Source: Otis tarda
Taxonomy: Eukaryota; Chordata; Aves; Otidiformes; Otididae
DNA length: 64,000 bases
NCBI GenBank assembly: GCA_026413225.1
Contig: CM048552.1
Span: forward strand, 213,888,553-213,952,552
Reading direction: 5' to 3'
The notes beneath the pieces were generated by a model. That model was not told the DNA's origin. It saw only the letters and a list, made by a program, of their open reading frames with translations, and ran no database searches. The position numbers and the translations under genes were made by a program. Position 1 is the stretch's first letter, and each line of letters begins with the position of its first letter. Below, one piece after another: positions 41,021 to 54,211 of the stretch.

Positions 41021-41974
41021 ATTTGCTGCGCGCGCGGAAGTGCTTAAGCAATAACAAATCCTCCTTCCAGCTCTCGGCAGAAGACTTGTAAAACCGGTGC
41101 TTTTCGTTTTTGATCCCCAAATGTGCTGCCTGGGAGCATTTTTTGTTTGTTTGTTTTGCTCTGGGAACGGGATGGCGGTGCTGGCGGCTGGGTTTGGGGT
41201 TTTGGCGGGTTGGTCTGTGAGTGCAGATGCTTGCAGAGAGCGTGCAGTGGCGGGGGTATTTTTGTTCAGTCCTACGTTAACAATAACCTTCTTGGAAAGT
41301 GGGTTTCCATGGTCCAGACGTATTTTTCGGGCTATTTACAACCACATTACGATGGCATCGTCCTCTGGACCAGGTGGCTCTGGACACACAAGCATCTTGC
41401 GGCCTCTTCCCAATGCTCCAGGCTGGGTCTGGAGGTGCCCAAGACCCCAGGACCTCAGGCCCCTGGGCAGTGGCATCCCGTCGGCTTCCGAAACCACGCT
41501 GATGCAAGATGTTCCTGAAAATGGGGATATTTTCTGGATCTCCCAGGTTTCTGAGGTTTTGTCCCAGCCTGGAGCTTTGTTTGCTGCACACAGCATTTCT
41601 AAATCCCCTTTCCTGGCACAGGCAGCCGTGCGCATGCCCTGGGATTTTCTTTCATCTCTTCTTCCAGAAACGCCTTGCTCACCGTTTCCCATATAAAGCT
41701 TCCCCACAGCCGTCCTTATCCTCTTTTATTTCATTACAGCCTTCGTCCGGACGGCGTGGTACCGGCAGTGACCAGTAATTGCTTCGTGCACTCGCGTCGG
41801 TCTTTGTTTTACCTAATTACTGAGGAGATTTCACAATACAGCCATCTGCTCCTGTGCCTCCTGCTGTCTCTTTCCCAGACTCCCCCGAGACAGCTTTGAT
41901 GGTCCCAGTATTTACCGATTTACCCAGTATTTACTGGGACTAATCCAGTTGTTGGGGAGCCGGAGTTGTCAGGT

Positions 41975-42744
41975 CATAGAATCACAGAAGGGTTTGGGTG
42001 GGATGGGACCTCCAAAGCCCACACAGCCCAACCCCCCTGCCAGGAGCAGGGACATCTCCAACCACATCAGGTTGCTCACAGCCCCGGCCAACCTGGCCTG
42101 GAATGTTTCCAGGGATGGGGCATCCACCGCCTCTCTGGGCAACCTGGGACACTGCTCCACCACCCTCAGTGCAAAAAATTTCTTCCTAATGTTCAGTCTG
42201 AATCTGCCTCCCTCTATTTTGAAACCATGACCCCTCGTCCTGTCCCAGCAGGCCCTGCTGAAGAGTCTCTCCCCACCTTTCCTGCAGCCCCCTTTGGGCA
42301 CTGGGAGCCGCTCTCAGCTCTCCCCGGAGCCTCCTCTTCTCCAGGCTGAACAGCCCCAGCTCTCTCAGCCTGGCCTCACAGCAGAGCTGCTCCAGCCCTC
42401 TCAGCATCTGCGTGGCCTCCTCTGGACCCTCTCCAGCAGCTCCACGTCCTTCTGCTGTTGGGGGCTCCAGAGCTGGACGCAGCGCTGCAGGGGGGTCTCA
42501 CCAGAGCGGAGCAGAGGGGCAGAATCCCCTCCCTCGCCCTGCTGCCCACGCTGTGGGGATGCAGCCCAGGGTGCCATTGGTTTCTGGGCTGTGAGCGCAC
42601 GTTGCCGGCTCGTGTTGAGCTTCTCACCCACCAGCACCTCCAAGTCCCTCTCCTCAGGGCTGCTCTCCATCCATTCTGCGCCCAGCCTGGATTTGTGCCT
42701 GGGATTGCCACGATCCTCGTGCAGGACCTTGCACTTGAACTCCA
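41975..42744 (-). mobile_element. CR1 LINE, 770-bp 3' fragment
   Basis: Reverse CR1 from the terminal octamer region at 41975 through the 3' UTR and ORF2 tail, up to the CKVLH block near 42740. Confidence 0.94.
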
Positions 42745-44300
42745 AGAGTTTTGCACGGGTGGGGAGTGGGGAAACTGAGAGTGTTTTCTACACTATTTCC
42801 TACAATTCATCTACTTTTGTGCCTCCTGCAGGCAGGGATAGCTTCTAAAGAAAGATGGGTTGATTGGAAGTGGCATGGACTTGAATATTACCACTTAAAA
42901 GCGATACGCTGCAACGGGCCTAATTCTGCTCCCCGTTACACTTGTGCCACCCCGGTGACTCGTGGTGGTGCGTTTTGTGGTTTCCTAAAAAAAAATAAAA
43001 TGCATGGGCATGTTAAGCCTTGTCCTCTTCCCAAAGAAGCCTCCCAGTTCAGTCTTTCCGTGGTGCTTTTAAAGCAACCTTCCCCACAGCACCCAGGACA
43101 ACGTCACTGTAATTTTCCCCTTTTTTCTCACCAGTAATTCCACATATGCCATACAAACCCTGGAGCAGGAGCTCTGCACCTTGCCGTCCCCAGCACAAAT
43201 CAAATTTACATCTGGATTTTGCGGCCCTTGAAGTAAGATGCTATTAAGGGTAAAGACGGGGAGGAAATCCCACTCAGCCCTCTGGTAATCCTTCATCTCA
43301 AGATCCCCGCTGAAGCCTCAGCTCTCTTCTTTCGTCGACTTGGTTCACACCCAGCTCTGTTACGGTTCTTCCAGTTAAAAAAAAGAATTACGACCTCTTG
43401 ATTTCAGCAGAAGAAGTGTTCAATGGGTACATTGCAGAGGAAGGCGTAAAATGGAAAGCCAGCAACAGGCTGGTCACTTTTGCCTGCCAAAAAAAAAAAA
43501 AATTACTTTAGATTCGTCATATGTATAAAAAAATCTTGTCAAGAAATAGCATGAGCTGATGGATCCAAGGGATTTTTTTTGTCGGCGGCGTTCTTGCGAG
43601 AGAAGTGGGAAGTCACATGGGGATGCGACTCGCAGACGTGCCTTGCGGAGGGATGTTGTATAAAGTGTTGTGGATTTGAATTCTCTTTTCCTTTTCTAAG
43701 AATAAGATAATACACATTCAAAGCATATATATAAAAATATATTTGCATTATATATTATATTCTATATTTAACTTTGTAGACTGAAATGGGATAAAATTGG
43801 GTGTCTTTGGAGCCTAAGCAGGTGTGTGTGCTTTGCTTCTGCAGGCGATATTTTCTCTTGGAGGCTCTGAGCTGTGGAAGTGTAAGATCACTTGGGAGAT
43901 GCCTAGTTGTTACAACACCCAGGTTTCAGTGGTCTAACAAAAAAAAAAATAAGCGACCGTCCTGGTTGCTTGGCCTCTAAGCTGAGCTGCAGGCTTCTTG
44001 ATCCTGTAGGCATCTAGGAGATGTATCCATTGGCATGAGCAGCGGTTGAGGCTGTGACCCTTGGATCAGTGCAGGATCATTGAAGGTGGAGGGAGGATGC
44101 TGCCAAGAGGAGCAGGGTTGGACCATGTATTTGCCTGCCATGGGCAGTATGTACAGAATAAATATGTGATATTCAAGGAAAAACTCGTATTCTGGGCACT
44201 GAATTTGCCAAGGGGCTTAGTTTACTGCTCTTCTACTTAGTGGTCAAGGTTCTTATTCCTCAGTGCTTTCTCCATGAACATTCATGGGGATTCTGATCCA

Positions 44301-44552
44301 TGAAAGAAGGAAGCAGATTCAGACTGGACATAAAGAAAAAAATTTTTACGCGGAGGGTGGTGGAGCAGTGTCCCAGGTTGCCCAGAGAGGTGGTGATGAC
44401 CCATCCCTGGAAACATTCCAGGCCAGGTTGGCCAGGGCTGTGAGCAACCTGATGTGGTTGGAGATGTCCCTGCTCCTGGCAGGAGGGTTGGACTGGGTGG
44501 GCTTTGAAGGTCCCTTCCACCCAAACCATTCTGTGATTCTACGATTCTATGA
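44301..44552 (+). mobile_element. CR1 LINE, 3' fragment
   Basis: Begins at GAAAGAAGGAAGCAGATTCA and ends GTGATTCTACGATTCTATGA. Confidence 0.92.
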
Positions 44553-46510
44553 CTCTGTTTACCTTGTTGCCATCTTGGACGTGTAAAACTTTTGATGACT
44601 AGGTCTTCTATTAAAGCCCACACCAGAATTGCTTTCATATATTAACTGAAACTCAGACTGTGGCTAACTAATTTCTTCATTTTTCATGCGTATGGTTAAA
44701 ATTTAGGATACCTGGTGCCCGATCAGCATATGAACAATATTCAGATACAGTCATATAGTGGCTTCTATGGTGACGAGCAAATAATAATGCCCCAAATCAT
44801 CAACGCAGTGGCAAACCTTTTTAAGTTTCACCGTCTTCCTCCTTTACCCCCTTTGCTGCTGAATCTATTTCTATTCCCTTGCCAGGATGAGCAATTACAC
44901 TGTCAGGCAGACTGGAAATGAAATCAAAGGGAAAGAGTAATTTTCAGCTGCGTTAGAAACGTAGAAGGAAGGGAAGTAATGATTCCCTGAAGGGAGCAGA
45001 AAAATACAGCTCATCGAATAACGTGGCTGCAGCAGGAGAGCTATTTCGTGTCGAACAGCCACGTCCTGACCTTCCTTCGGAGAGACCCATCCTTCTGCAT
45101 CCGTGATTTAGGTGATAATTGAAGAAATTCAGACAAAATTTCACCTGTCGTCCCTAGCACCATCTTTTCCCTCAAGGGCAAAGCCTGCGGTTCCTATGCA
45201 GCGGAACTGCAGCATCGCTGAAGCGTCCCCAGGCTGGAGAAGGGCCAGGATCTAGGGGACAGGAGCTGGCGATGAGCTCAACCAGCTTCACAGCAGAGCT
45301 TTCAAGAAAGTCAGGACGGAGGAGGGGTTTCCCTAGCAGTGTGAATGGAGCGATTTGGACCAGAGCTGTTGTCAGCAGCGCTGGTCAGCAAACGGCACCA
45401 TCCTTCATCTCCTTGGGCGGCAGCTCTTCATTTCTCCAAGAGCCTGGCCCGTCGTTGCCGAAAGATGATGCCTTTGGGTTCCCTCCCCGTCCTGCTGGTG
45501 GATCTCTGGGGAGATCTGATTGTTCTACAAGTTTGTGAAATGTAATTGCTTGGTTTGACCTACAAAGCTTCATTTTCCCCATTCTCAGCACATCTTGCTG
45601 CGCCGGATTCCCCTCTTACAAGTCACATCATGGATTTACATGCAGCTTGTGCGGTGTGGTCCACCAAGTTCTGATTCAAGACGTCATCTTTTCCCATATT
45701 TACGTGTAAGGAGCAGCGAAGAGCTGCTGTGCCTGTGCTGAAGCGTTTTGCTGAACCGAAGTGATGCGGTTTTTAATTCATCTTGGGTTTGTGTCTTCAG
45801 ACACTTGAAACGAGGTGCTGAAAACATCTCTCCACCAAGAATCCCGCTGGAGCTGAAGGCTCACGAGGCCACCAGCCGAGCGCAGCTTCAGCGTGCCGTT
45901 TCGCGTGGGGGTGGCCCGAGGCAGGCAGACTTCAGCTGGAGACAGACCCGGCGTGCTGCGTTGCCGCGGGCAGCTGCCGGTTTCTGTGTATCCCATTGGA
46001 TATTTGAATGGGTTCGTTGCGCTTGGCATGAATTGAGCTGAAAAATCTTTGGACTTGGAGAAGAGCAGAATTTCCAATGTTGTGTTGTCTCTGCAGGTTC
46101 TTCCACTTTTCCTAATATGAAGGTTTCTTCTCAAGGGTTTTTTCTTCTGGGGCCTTAGTGGATGAGCCTGGTTAATTCATGTGTCCATATCTTGATGTAG
46201 CTGTGCAATTGTGCACGTTGTCTTACAAGGAAGCCAGATACGTGATCTTTGGCCCAGCGAACTCTCACAGGAACACGTTGGCTCTGCTCACCCTGTTCAG
46301 GTTTCTGCAGCCCATCCAGGATCTGCCTGTGGCAACACTTTCCCCAATCCCAGCCTTGCTCCAGCACCCTGTTGATAAAGATACTTTTGAGTCAAAGCAT
46401 CCATGCCATGAGCTGCTTTGTTTGTTTAACCTGGTGGCAAATTTTACACTCATCTGCCTATTTGGAGGGCAATGGGGATGTTCTTACTCCAAGCAAAAGG
46501 AAAATACACA

Positions 46511-46962
46511 GTCCAGAGGAGGCCACGCAGATGCTGAGAGGGCTGGAGCAGCTCTGCTGTGAGGCCGGGCTGAGAGAGCTGGGGCTGTTCAGCCTGGAGA
46601 AGAGGAGGCTCCGGGGAGACCTGAGAGCAGCTCCCAGTGCCCAAAGGGGGCTGCAGGAAAGGTGGGGAGAGACTCCTCAGCAGGGCCTGCTGGGACAGGA
46701 TGAGGTCATGGTTTTGAAATAGAAGGATGTAGATTCAGACTGGACATAAGGAAGAAATTTTTTCCCTGAGAATGATGGAGCAGTGTCCCAGGTTGCCCAG
46801 AGAGGTGGTGGATGCCCCATCCCTGGAAACATCCCAGGCCAGGTTGGCCGGGGCTGTGAGCAACCTGATGTGGTTGGAGATGTCCCTGCTTCTTGCAGGG
46901 GAGTTGGACTGGATGGGCTTGAAAGGTCTCTTCCCACCCAAACCGTTCCCTGATTCTATGAT
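46511..46962 (+). mobile_element. CR1 LINE, 3' fragment
   Basis: Starts GTCCAGAGGAGGCCACGCAG and ends CCTGATTCTATGAT. Confidence 0.93.
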
Positions 46963-48276
46963 CTCACCCTTTCCTATCACACATGAACCTCTCCACACTG
47001 TTCAGTATCCCAATGTCTGGATGTTCCTCATGGATGGTCCTCAACTCTCCTATTTCTCTGTGCCCCTCTGTGGCAGCACTGTTACTCTTGGGGTTACTCT
47101 CCCACAGCTACGTTGCTCTCTCAGCATCTTGGTCCTCTGCAAGTGTTCACCATCACCTTCAGTCATATATTTATGATATTTTGAACGTGACAGCATGTGC
47201 AATAATTCTGCCTCCTTGGAAGGCCGTGCTCCGTGGCCCTCAGGCAATGCAATATCCACGATTTGTGGGCTGCTGACTCAAGCAGCTTTTATAAATGGAT
47301 CACAGCATGGTTCTGCTCTGCCAAATGACTTGACTTCATCTTTTTCAGTACATTAATCGTATCTTGCTCATAGCCTGCTTCAGCCAGTGCTAAAGTCACC
47401 TTGTTGGAGGCTCAGCACCTTCCTCCTGATCTATGCCAACGCTGAACTTGATGGGCCCTAACCAGGGATGTCCACAAATACTGGTTCCTCCGCGGCCTGC
47501 TCACACTTCCACCGTTGTGCATTGTCCAAGTTTCACATTCGTCCTTAATATATCACATTGTTTTAGCCTTTGTACACAATTAGCCATTGACTTGTCCAAA
47601 CTGATTGACTCTTGTGTACATATCGATGTGTGCATGCGTGTCCTAGAGGTTAATTATTAATATTTGGGGAAAGAGTAATCTGGGGCGCCAGGAGCTTCAT
47701 TATACCATTCACAGGCTCAGCGCAGCCTTACAGTAAATTATTGTGTACGAGATAATAGCATGGGTGTTAGAGGATAAAGCTGTCATTAAGCATCCGTGAA
47801 GAGTTGGAGACGGGGCACTTGATGCAGCAGACATTGGGGGGGTCGTTCTTGCGCTTGCAGTAGCAAATTTTATATGTTGACAAGACCAAGAGTTGGCTGG
47901 AATCAACAATGGCTCCTTGTGAGCAGAGTTTTCTCGCGGTCCAGCTAGTCCAATATCTTCTGGCTGATCATGGCCGGCATCAGGCAACTGGAGGGAGGTT
48001 GGAGGAGATTCCTACCGTGTGGAACAGGTCCATGGTTTCTAGAGAACAGCTAAATGCTGAAAAGCGGTGTTAATGATTATCTCAAGGATGTGTTGCTGAA
48101 ATTTCCTTTGATAACTCTGAATATTCTCAATATCCATCTAAACAGACATGACTTAATTAAATCTCATTATATGCTGGACTTCAGTGACCTCCTTTGGCAT
48201 TGAGTTTCAGAGTTCAACCAGCCATTATCAATGATTTTGGGTTTCCCACTGCTTCTTTTCACTGAACATCATTGAA

Positions 48277-48521
48277 CTGAAAGAGGATAGATTTAGACTG
48301 GATATAAGGAAGAAATTCTTTACTGTGGGGTTGGTGAGGCACTGGCCCAGGGTGCCCAGAGAGGTGGTGGATGCCCCATCCCTGGAAACATTCCAGGCCA
48401 GGTTGGCCAGGGCTCTGAGCAACCTGATGTGGTTGGAGATGTCCCTGCTCCTTGCAGGGGGGTTGGACTGGGTGGGCTTTAAAGATCCCTTCCCACCCAA
48501 ACCCTTCTGTGATTCTATGAT
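48277..48521 (+). mobile_element. CR1 LINE, 3' fragment
   Basis: GATAGATTTAGACTGGATAT at the start, the standard 3' UTR, and TGTGATTCTATGAT at the end. Confidence 0.92.
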
Positions 48522-49154
48522 GCTTTTCCTACATTGAGAGGGAAAAGGGAGCTGGAGAATATTAGGGAGCAGATGATATTCTTCTCCAGAAAGGCAAAAT
48601 AATTTGAAAATCACAGACAAATTTACTACGTAGTTTGGCCAAAATTATATTTTGTCATTGTTGTTTTGTTTTCAGGAATATTAAGGAGAAATGTGATGTT
48701 CTGAAATATTCCTGCTGCAGCAGTTTGATGTTTTCCTTCATATGGAGATTCATAGTCCTTTCATGTTGTCCTGAGTAAAATAAGGAAAAAGTGGGATGGA
48801 AAAGAATTAAGGAAACTGAAAAAGAAAATTCACTTTTAACTTTAAAATGAATTAAACATTTCAAACCAAACAGTTCAGAAAAGCTTTTTTTTTTTTTCCT
48901 ATTGAAAAGTCTGAATATTTTTCATTTTCGGTTGAGTCATAGTTTTTCAGATTAAGCTAGAAATATCCCTCCTGTCCAGGACTCCACCATGAACTTCCTG
49001 GTCTCTCTCTTCTGCTTCATTCATTTTTTCCTACATGCACATCAGGATGAGGGAATCGGGCTGGCTTAGTGCCGGTAAAATTGTCAGGAGAATACATTTA
49101 GCATCCTGTGCTGATTCTGAACAAATGTAACCTCTCTTTAAAGTCCTTCAAAGT

Positions 49155-49323
49155 AGAATCAAAGAATGGTTTGGGTGGGAATGGACCTTTCAAAGCCCAT
49201 CTAGTCCAACCCCCCTTCAAGGAGCAGGGACATCTCCAACCACATCAGGTTGCTCGGAGCCCCGGCCAACCTGGCCTGGAATGTTTTTAGGGATGGGGCA
49301 TCCACCGCCTCTCTGGGCAACCT
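49155..49323 (-). mobile_element. CR1 LINE, 3' fragment
   Basis: AGAATCAAAGAATGGTTTGG, then the reversed 3' UTR up to CTCTCTGGGCAACCTG. Confidence 0.9.
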
Positions 49324-50646
49324 GTTATTTCCAGATGTGCACTGAATCCGTGTGACATTCCTGGTATTTACAATTTCTTTGTCAACATTGTAAAATATTT
49401 CAAGATCAAGAGTGTTCTATCCTCCACTTCCAGAGAAGATCGTGGCGGAGCTGTTTCAGAGCTGGTGGACATAGTGCATCAGCATGCATCCCCCTAAGAA
49501 CGGCTATTGGTCCATCCTTTGCCTGCAAAGCCAGGCTTATCCTGGGAGACGCAGAGGAGTCAAGGGTCCTGTCGCCGAGTTCAGTGGAGCTGAGTACTCA
49601 CAAGGTTGTTATATCTGCATTAAGACCAGCAAAGCAAGGATGGAGAAGAGCAGAGGAATTCATGCATGAGATTGGTTGTTGCATCAACAGCCCAACTCTA
49701 TTGCATGACCTCTTGCTTTAGCGTTTCAGCAGCCAGCCCGTGCGGATGCAGAAATGCCTTCCCTGCCAGCCCACGGGTGGCACGAGGCTTTTCTCTCCCT
49801 TCTCCCCACCTCGTGTGTCTGCCTTGTCTGCAGAGATCACAGGCTTTTCAGGGAGCAGCCCGTCTCTTTCTGTACGTTTGCATAATGCGGTGCGTAACGA
49901 GGTTGCCAGGCGCTATGGTAACAAATACGATCACGCTGCTTCAGAGCTCACCTCCGTATAAACCAGCATTTTAGGAGCAGCAAAATGAATAAATCCTGGT
50001 TTGTGTTTTTAAAGTCCAGCCTCTACATGCACGGTACTACAGCCTCCATCCTTTATCTCTTGTTCTGTAGATGCAAGCTGTGCTTAGGTTTGCTGATTGA
50101 CCTGGTGGTCCACATTGGCTGGTTGGCCAGCTGGCCTTAGAATGAGTGAGAAAATTAATTTTACCTGACTTTCCCTCGGCCCTCAGCTGAAGAACACTGT
50201 TTGGATGTTCCTCCTGTGCCCACTCACTGATTTTGAGGAAAGGTCTTGTGATTTTCACCTCTGAGATTTCTACCTCTGCCACAAATAAGACAGAAGATAG
50301 CTGATGGGTTCAGAAGGTGCTAGGAAGGAATCTGAGTGACAGGTAGTCATGAGCAGAGGGAATTAGTGCATGATTTTATTTCCTTTTGGAAAGCAGTTGA
50401 AAATATATAGTCTACTTTTGAACAAAACTGGATCCTAGGAAGAAGCCTCTTCTGAGGAGCTTAGGATGAACGTTGAGTTTGTCAATGATGTATTCACGCC
50501 TTTTATCCAGTTCTTTAAAGATGTTTCCTCTTCCTTTCTCTCAACTCTTCATGCATATTTTAACAATGGACTGCAGAGTAATATCTGTGGAGAAATGGGT
50601 GGCGTTCAGTGAACAGGAACCAAAGGAACTGAGATGAGCCCATTCA

Positions 50647-50746
50647 TCTGGTTGGAGATGTCCCTGCTCCTTGCAGAGGGGTTGGACTAGATGACTTTTG
50701 AAGGTCCCTTCCAACCCTAACCATTCTGTGATTCTATGATTCTATG
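50647..50746 (+). mobile_element. CR1 LINE, short 3' fragment
   Basis: CTGGTTGGAGATGTCCCTGC through terminal octamers. Confidence 0.9.
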
Positions 50747-52260
50747 TATTGCTCGTTCAGTGCAAGAGGTCCATGAAGAGTAGCATCCTTCAAACAAGCA
50801 GTGACCCTGGGCTCTTGGTGGTATTATCCAAGCCCAAGAAGGTCTGAATGGTAAAAGAGAGGGAGGGAAATGAAGAAATAAAAGGAAAATAAACAGAAGA
50901 TGTAGGTAGAGTCAACACTAAGAAGGGATGGGGAGTTGGAGATGTAGTTTGGCTCATAGATTAAGATACCTACATTTCGGGGTGTGTGTGTGAGTGTCTT
51001 CACGTGTGCTAGATGTTTGTATTCCCATTAGTGGAGACTGTGGTGACACCTCAACATAGGTGTCTTAGGAGGAGAAACACACCCAGGACACTGTTGCACC
51101 CATCACTTATCTTGGAAAATAAAGGTTTTTTCCATCTTTGCAGTGGCATTAGGTGAATGGGAAATGTAGTACTGGGTGGGCAGGGAGCTGCAGGGATCCT
51201 GCATCCATTTATTACTGGTCCCTGAGGACAACAGATGAACTTCTGCAGCCTGGCCTCCCTGTCTAAGCAGGTCCTCTGATGACTGATGAAGTGTGCGTGT
51301 CCATACCCAAGCTTTCATGAGCCTCTGGGCTCAATCCAACTATTTATCTTCATAAAAGTGAAAGTGTAATATCTCCATGAGCATTTGTCAGATTTGGTTG
51401 AAGCTGATTAAGATGTTCAAAGCTATTGTGGGAAGGGGTTGATTGGACATACCAAGTACCCTCACACACAGCTCATTTCTGGAATAAACCAGGCTGGAAA
51501 TTAATAACACAACCCCAAGGTGGTTGAGTGGAACAGGGCAGGAGAGACAGGGTTCTGCAACTTAGTGGTCCCATTGGCTCAGAGGTCCCAAAATTAAGAC
51601 AAGGGCTTTGATTTCCAAGCAAAATTCACCCCTGCTGTTAGGATAGCTCCTGGCTTGCACTGGAGTCTTCAGGATCTAAACATTACCTGGGACTATGTCT
51701 GAGCACGACCCATCTAAGGTTTTCTCCATCTCCATCCTCAGATGAATGGCAGTTTTTGCAGAGAAAATGAAATGGTTTGCTTCAAAACTAGAAAGATGTG
51801 GGAAGAACTAAAAAATGCAAGCAAAGGAGTCTGTGGATGGGAACCAGAATGTGTCCAGCAGATGCTAAAAATCTTTGAAACGTGTTTGGGTTTTTTTTTT
51901 CTCCAAAAAGTCACAGCTCTATCCAAAAGAAATGAAAGATGGTGTTATTTTTTTCCAGTAACTCAGGAATTCACTGTCAGCTAATAGAGAAGCCATAGCT
52001 CACAATACCTTACATTTCTGAATCACCCAACTAGCTGGCATGCAGGGAAGTTTGCGGAGAAGTGTGTCCCATGTTGAGTTGCAGAACATGAATTTTGATG
52101 TTCCTTTCTAAATATTATTTTTCACCCTAACTGCAAGAGTCGGGAACTGCTTGTGAGTAGCCTCAATGAAGAGATGAAGTTGTAGAGACAAAAAAAAAGC
52201 ATCTGTGTTTTCAAAAAACAAGCATCACAGTGTTATCTGAGGGAGCTTTTCGGAGGGCAC

Positions 52261-52329
52261 CTGACCATTGTCATGCAAGTAGCAAGCTCTCTGATGCTTG
52301 CTACTTGCATGACAGTCAGACTGTCTGAC
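52261..52329. repeat. Hairpin with 19-bp perfect stem, plus overlapping small palindrome
   Basis: TGTCATGCAAGTAGCAAGC (52269-52287), an 8-nt loop, then its exact reverse complement (52296-52314). The outer arms CTGAC (52261) and GTCAG (52315) also pair across a 3-nt bulge. GTCAGACTGTCTGAC at 52315-52329 is a second, overlapping hairpin that would compete for the same arm. Confidence 0.95.
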
Positions 52330-52552
52330 TTTAATAGACCAAATTTAATTTGACCTTCTCCTGATGTGTCAATGGGTTTTAAATGAGGTCAGAAATGAGC
52401 TGTTGGGACTCAGTTTCTTTGCAAGCCTGACTGGATGGAGGCAAAAGCCCTTCCAAGTAGAGACCTTGTTGAGCAATGGGGAGTTTCATTCCACATTACC
52501 ATTACTCTCCTGTTGGTTTAATTCCTGAACCTCCTTATTTTTTGATTTTCAG

Positions 52553-52766
52553 AAACGAGTTCAGACCCTGGGTAGATGTCAAGCCCGTGAAAGCTATAAA
52601 AGCAAAGGCCCAGTACAAGCCACCGGAGGAGAAAATGATCCACGAAACCAGTTACAGCGCTCAATTCAAGGGGGAAACCAGTAAGCCTGCTCCAGCTGAT
52701 AACAAATTCCTGGAGCGCAGAAGGATACGCACTCTCTACAGCGAACCGTACAAAGAACCACCAAAG
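52553..52766 (+). CDS. MAP6: MAP6 exon 2
   Basis: Residues 247-318. It begins NEFRPWVDVKPVKAIKAKAQ after the split Arg codon and continues with the conserved SYSAQFKGE and RRRIRTLYSEPYKEPPK. As recalled, human MAP6 reads NEFRAWTDIKPVKPIKAKPQ, SYSAQFKGE and RRRIRSLYSEPFKEPPK, so identity is high. The acceptor is TTTGATTTTCAG ending at 52552, and the donor is AAG|GTGAGA at 52767. The exon is 214 nt, entering in phase 2 and leaving in phase 0. The basic, aromatic composition fits tubulin binding. A hairpin lies about 230 bp upstream of the acceptor and a CR1 copy begins about 150 bp downstream of the donor. Confidence 0.97.
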
Positions 52767-54211
52767 GTGAGAAATGAGGCGGAAGGGACCCGGGGCCATC
52801 ACTGCTCCTGGTGGGACGTGTCCAACACAGTAAGGCTGGGCTGAACACTGCCTGCTGCCATTCCCTTTGTGTGGCATCTTCATTTCCAACCAACAGGTGC
52901 ATCTAGGGATCCATCTTGGAGAGCATGGTGGATGAAAAACTGAATATGAGTGAGCAGTGTGTGCTCGCAGCCCAAAAAAGTCATATTCTGGGCTGCATCG
53001 AAAGAAATGCGGCCAGCAGGTCAAGGGAGGTGACTCATCCCCTCTACTCGGCTCTCATGAGACCCCAGCTGCAGCACTGCATCCCGCTCTGGGTCTCCAT
53101 CATAAGAAGGGCATGGACCTTCTCTAGCAAGTCCAGAGGAGGCCATGCAGATGCTGAGAGGGCTGGAGCAGCTCTGCTGTGAGGCCAGGCTGAGAGAGCT
53201 GGGGCTGTTCAGCCTGGAGAAGAGGAGGCTCCGGGGAGAGCTGAGAGCGGCTCCCAGTGCCCAAAGGGGGCTGCAGGAAAGGTGGGGAGAGACTCTTCAG
53301 CAGGGCCTGCTGTGACAGGACGAGGGGTCATGGTTTTAAACTGAAAGAGGGGAGATTTAGATTAGATATTAGGAAGAAGGTTTTTACACTGAGGGTGGTG
53401 GAACCCTGTCCCAAGTTGGCCAGAGAGGTGGTGGGTGCCCCATCCCTGGAGATGTTTAGGGCCAGGTTGGATGGGGCTTTGAGTGACCTGGTCTGGTGGA
53501 AGGTGTCCCTGCCCAAGGCAGGAGGGTTGGAACTGGATGATCTTTAAGGTCCCTTCCAAACCAAACCATTCTGTGATTCTATGGGCTCTAGTACAGGTTG
53601 ATGCACTTTGGAGGCAACAGTGTCCTACGTAAAAAGGTAAAGAAGTGAGTGAAGAGCCCAGATGAACAGATTTTTTGTGCTGCCATTTCCCAGGTCATTA
53701 CCTACACAGCTTTCTCCCTCCAAAACTACAGGCACTCCGCATTACATTTTATCCCAGGAACAACATAAGAGCCAGATCTTCATCTGTAATTAATTCAGAG
53801 CACTTCACAGATTTTGACAGTAAGCACTTTTGGCTTTGATCAGATGGAGGACAAGTGTCCAGAAGGGCCTGGGCTGAAAGTCTTCCAACTTGTTTTCTAG
53901 GAGCAGCAGAGGATCTGCACGTAAATGGAGTCAGTCTTTGCAGTTTTAAACCTAGGACCGTTAGTCCTTCCCAGAGTTTGTAACTGCTGAGGTTTGTCAG
54001 GTCTCAGAGGGATGGCATGGCCAGCATGAAGGAGCTGAAGGCTTCTGTTCCTCCTTAATTTTGAAGCTGTCCTCCCTGTTTTGGGGCTTGTAGATAAGTA
54101 ACGTTCATGCTATTTCTGATCTAAATTCTGTTTCCCACCTGTCCTTGTGTCTCTTTCTCTCTCTCTCTCTCCGTCTCTGTGTTGTCGTTTTGCATGTCGC
54201 CCTCCTTGCAG
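52767..54211 (+). other. MAP6: MAP6 intron 2
   Basis: A 1.4-kb intron, nearly half of it CR1 (52915-53583). A CT-rich tract (54150-54172) precedes the exon 3 acceptor and may serve as an extended pyrimidine tract. Confidence 0.92.
52915..53583 (+). mobile_element. CR1 LINE, 670-bp fragment in MAP6 intron 2
   Basis: Reads DEKLNMSEQCVLAAQKSHIL and IERNAASRSREV on the plus strand (ORF2 tail), then the 3' UTR and TGTGATTCTATGG. It begins about 150 bp after the MAP6 exon 2 donor. Confidence 0.94.

Noticed and set aside
41966-42848. Several overlapping frames with [22 protein letters not shown] or [12 protein letters not shown] motifs, recurring across the window
   Set aside because: These peptides are out-of-frame or antisense readings of the CR1 3' region. 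They recur wherever a CR1 copy occurs.
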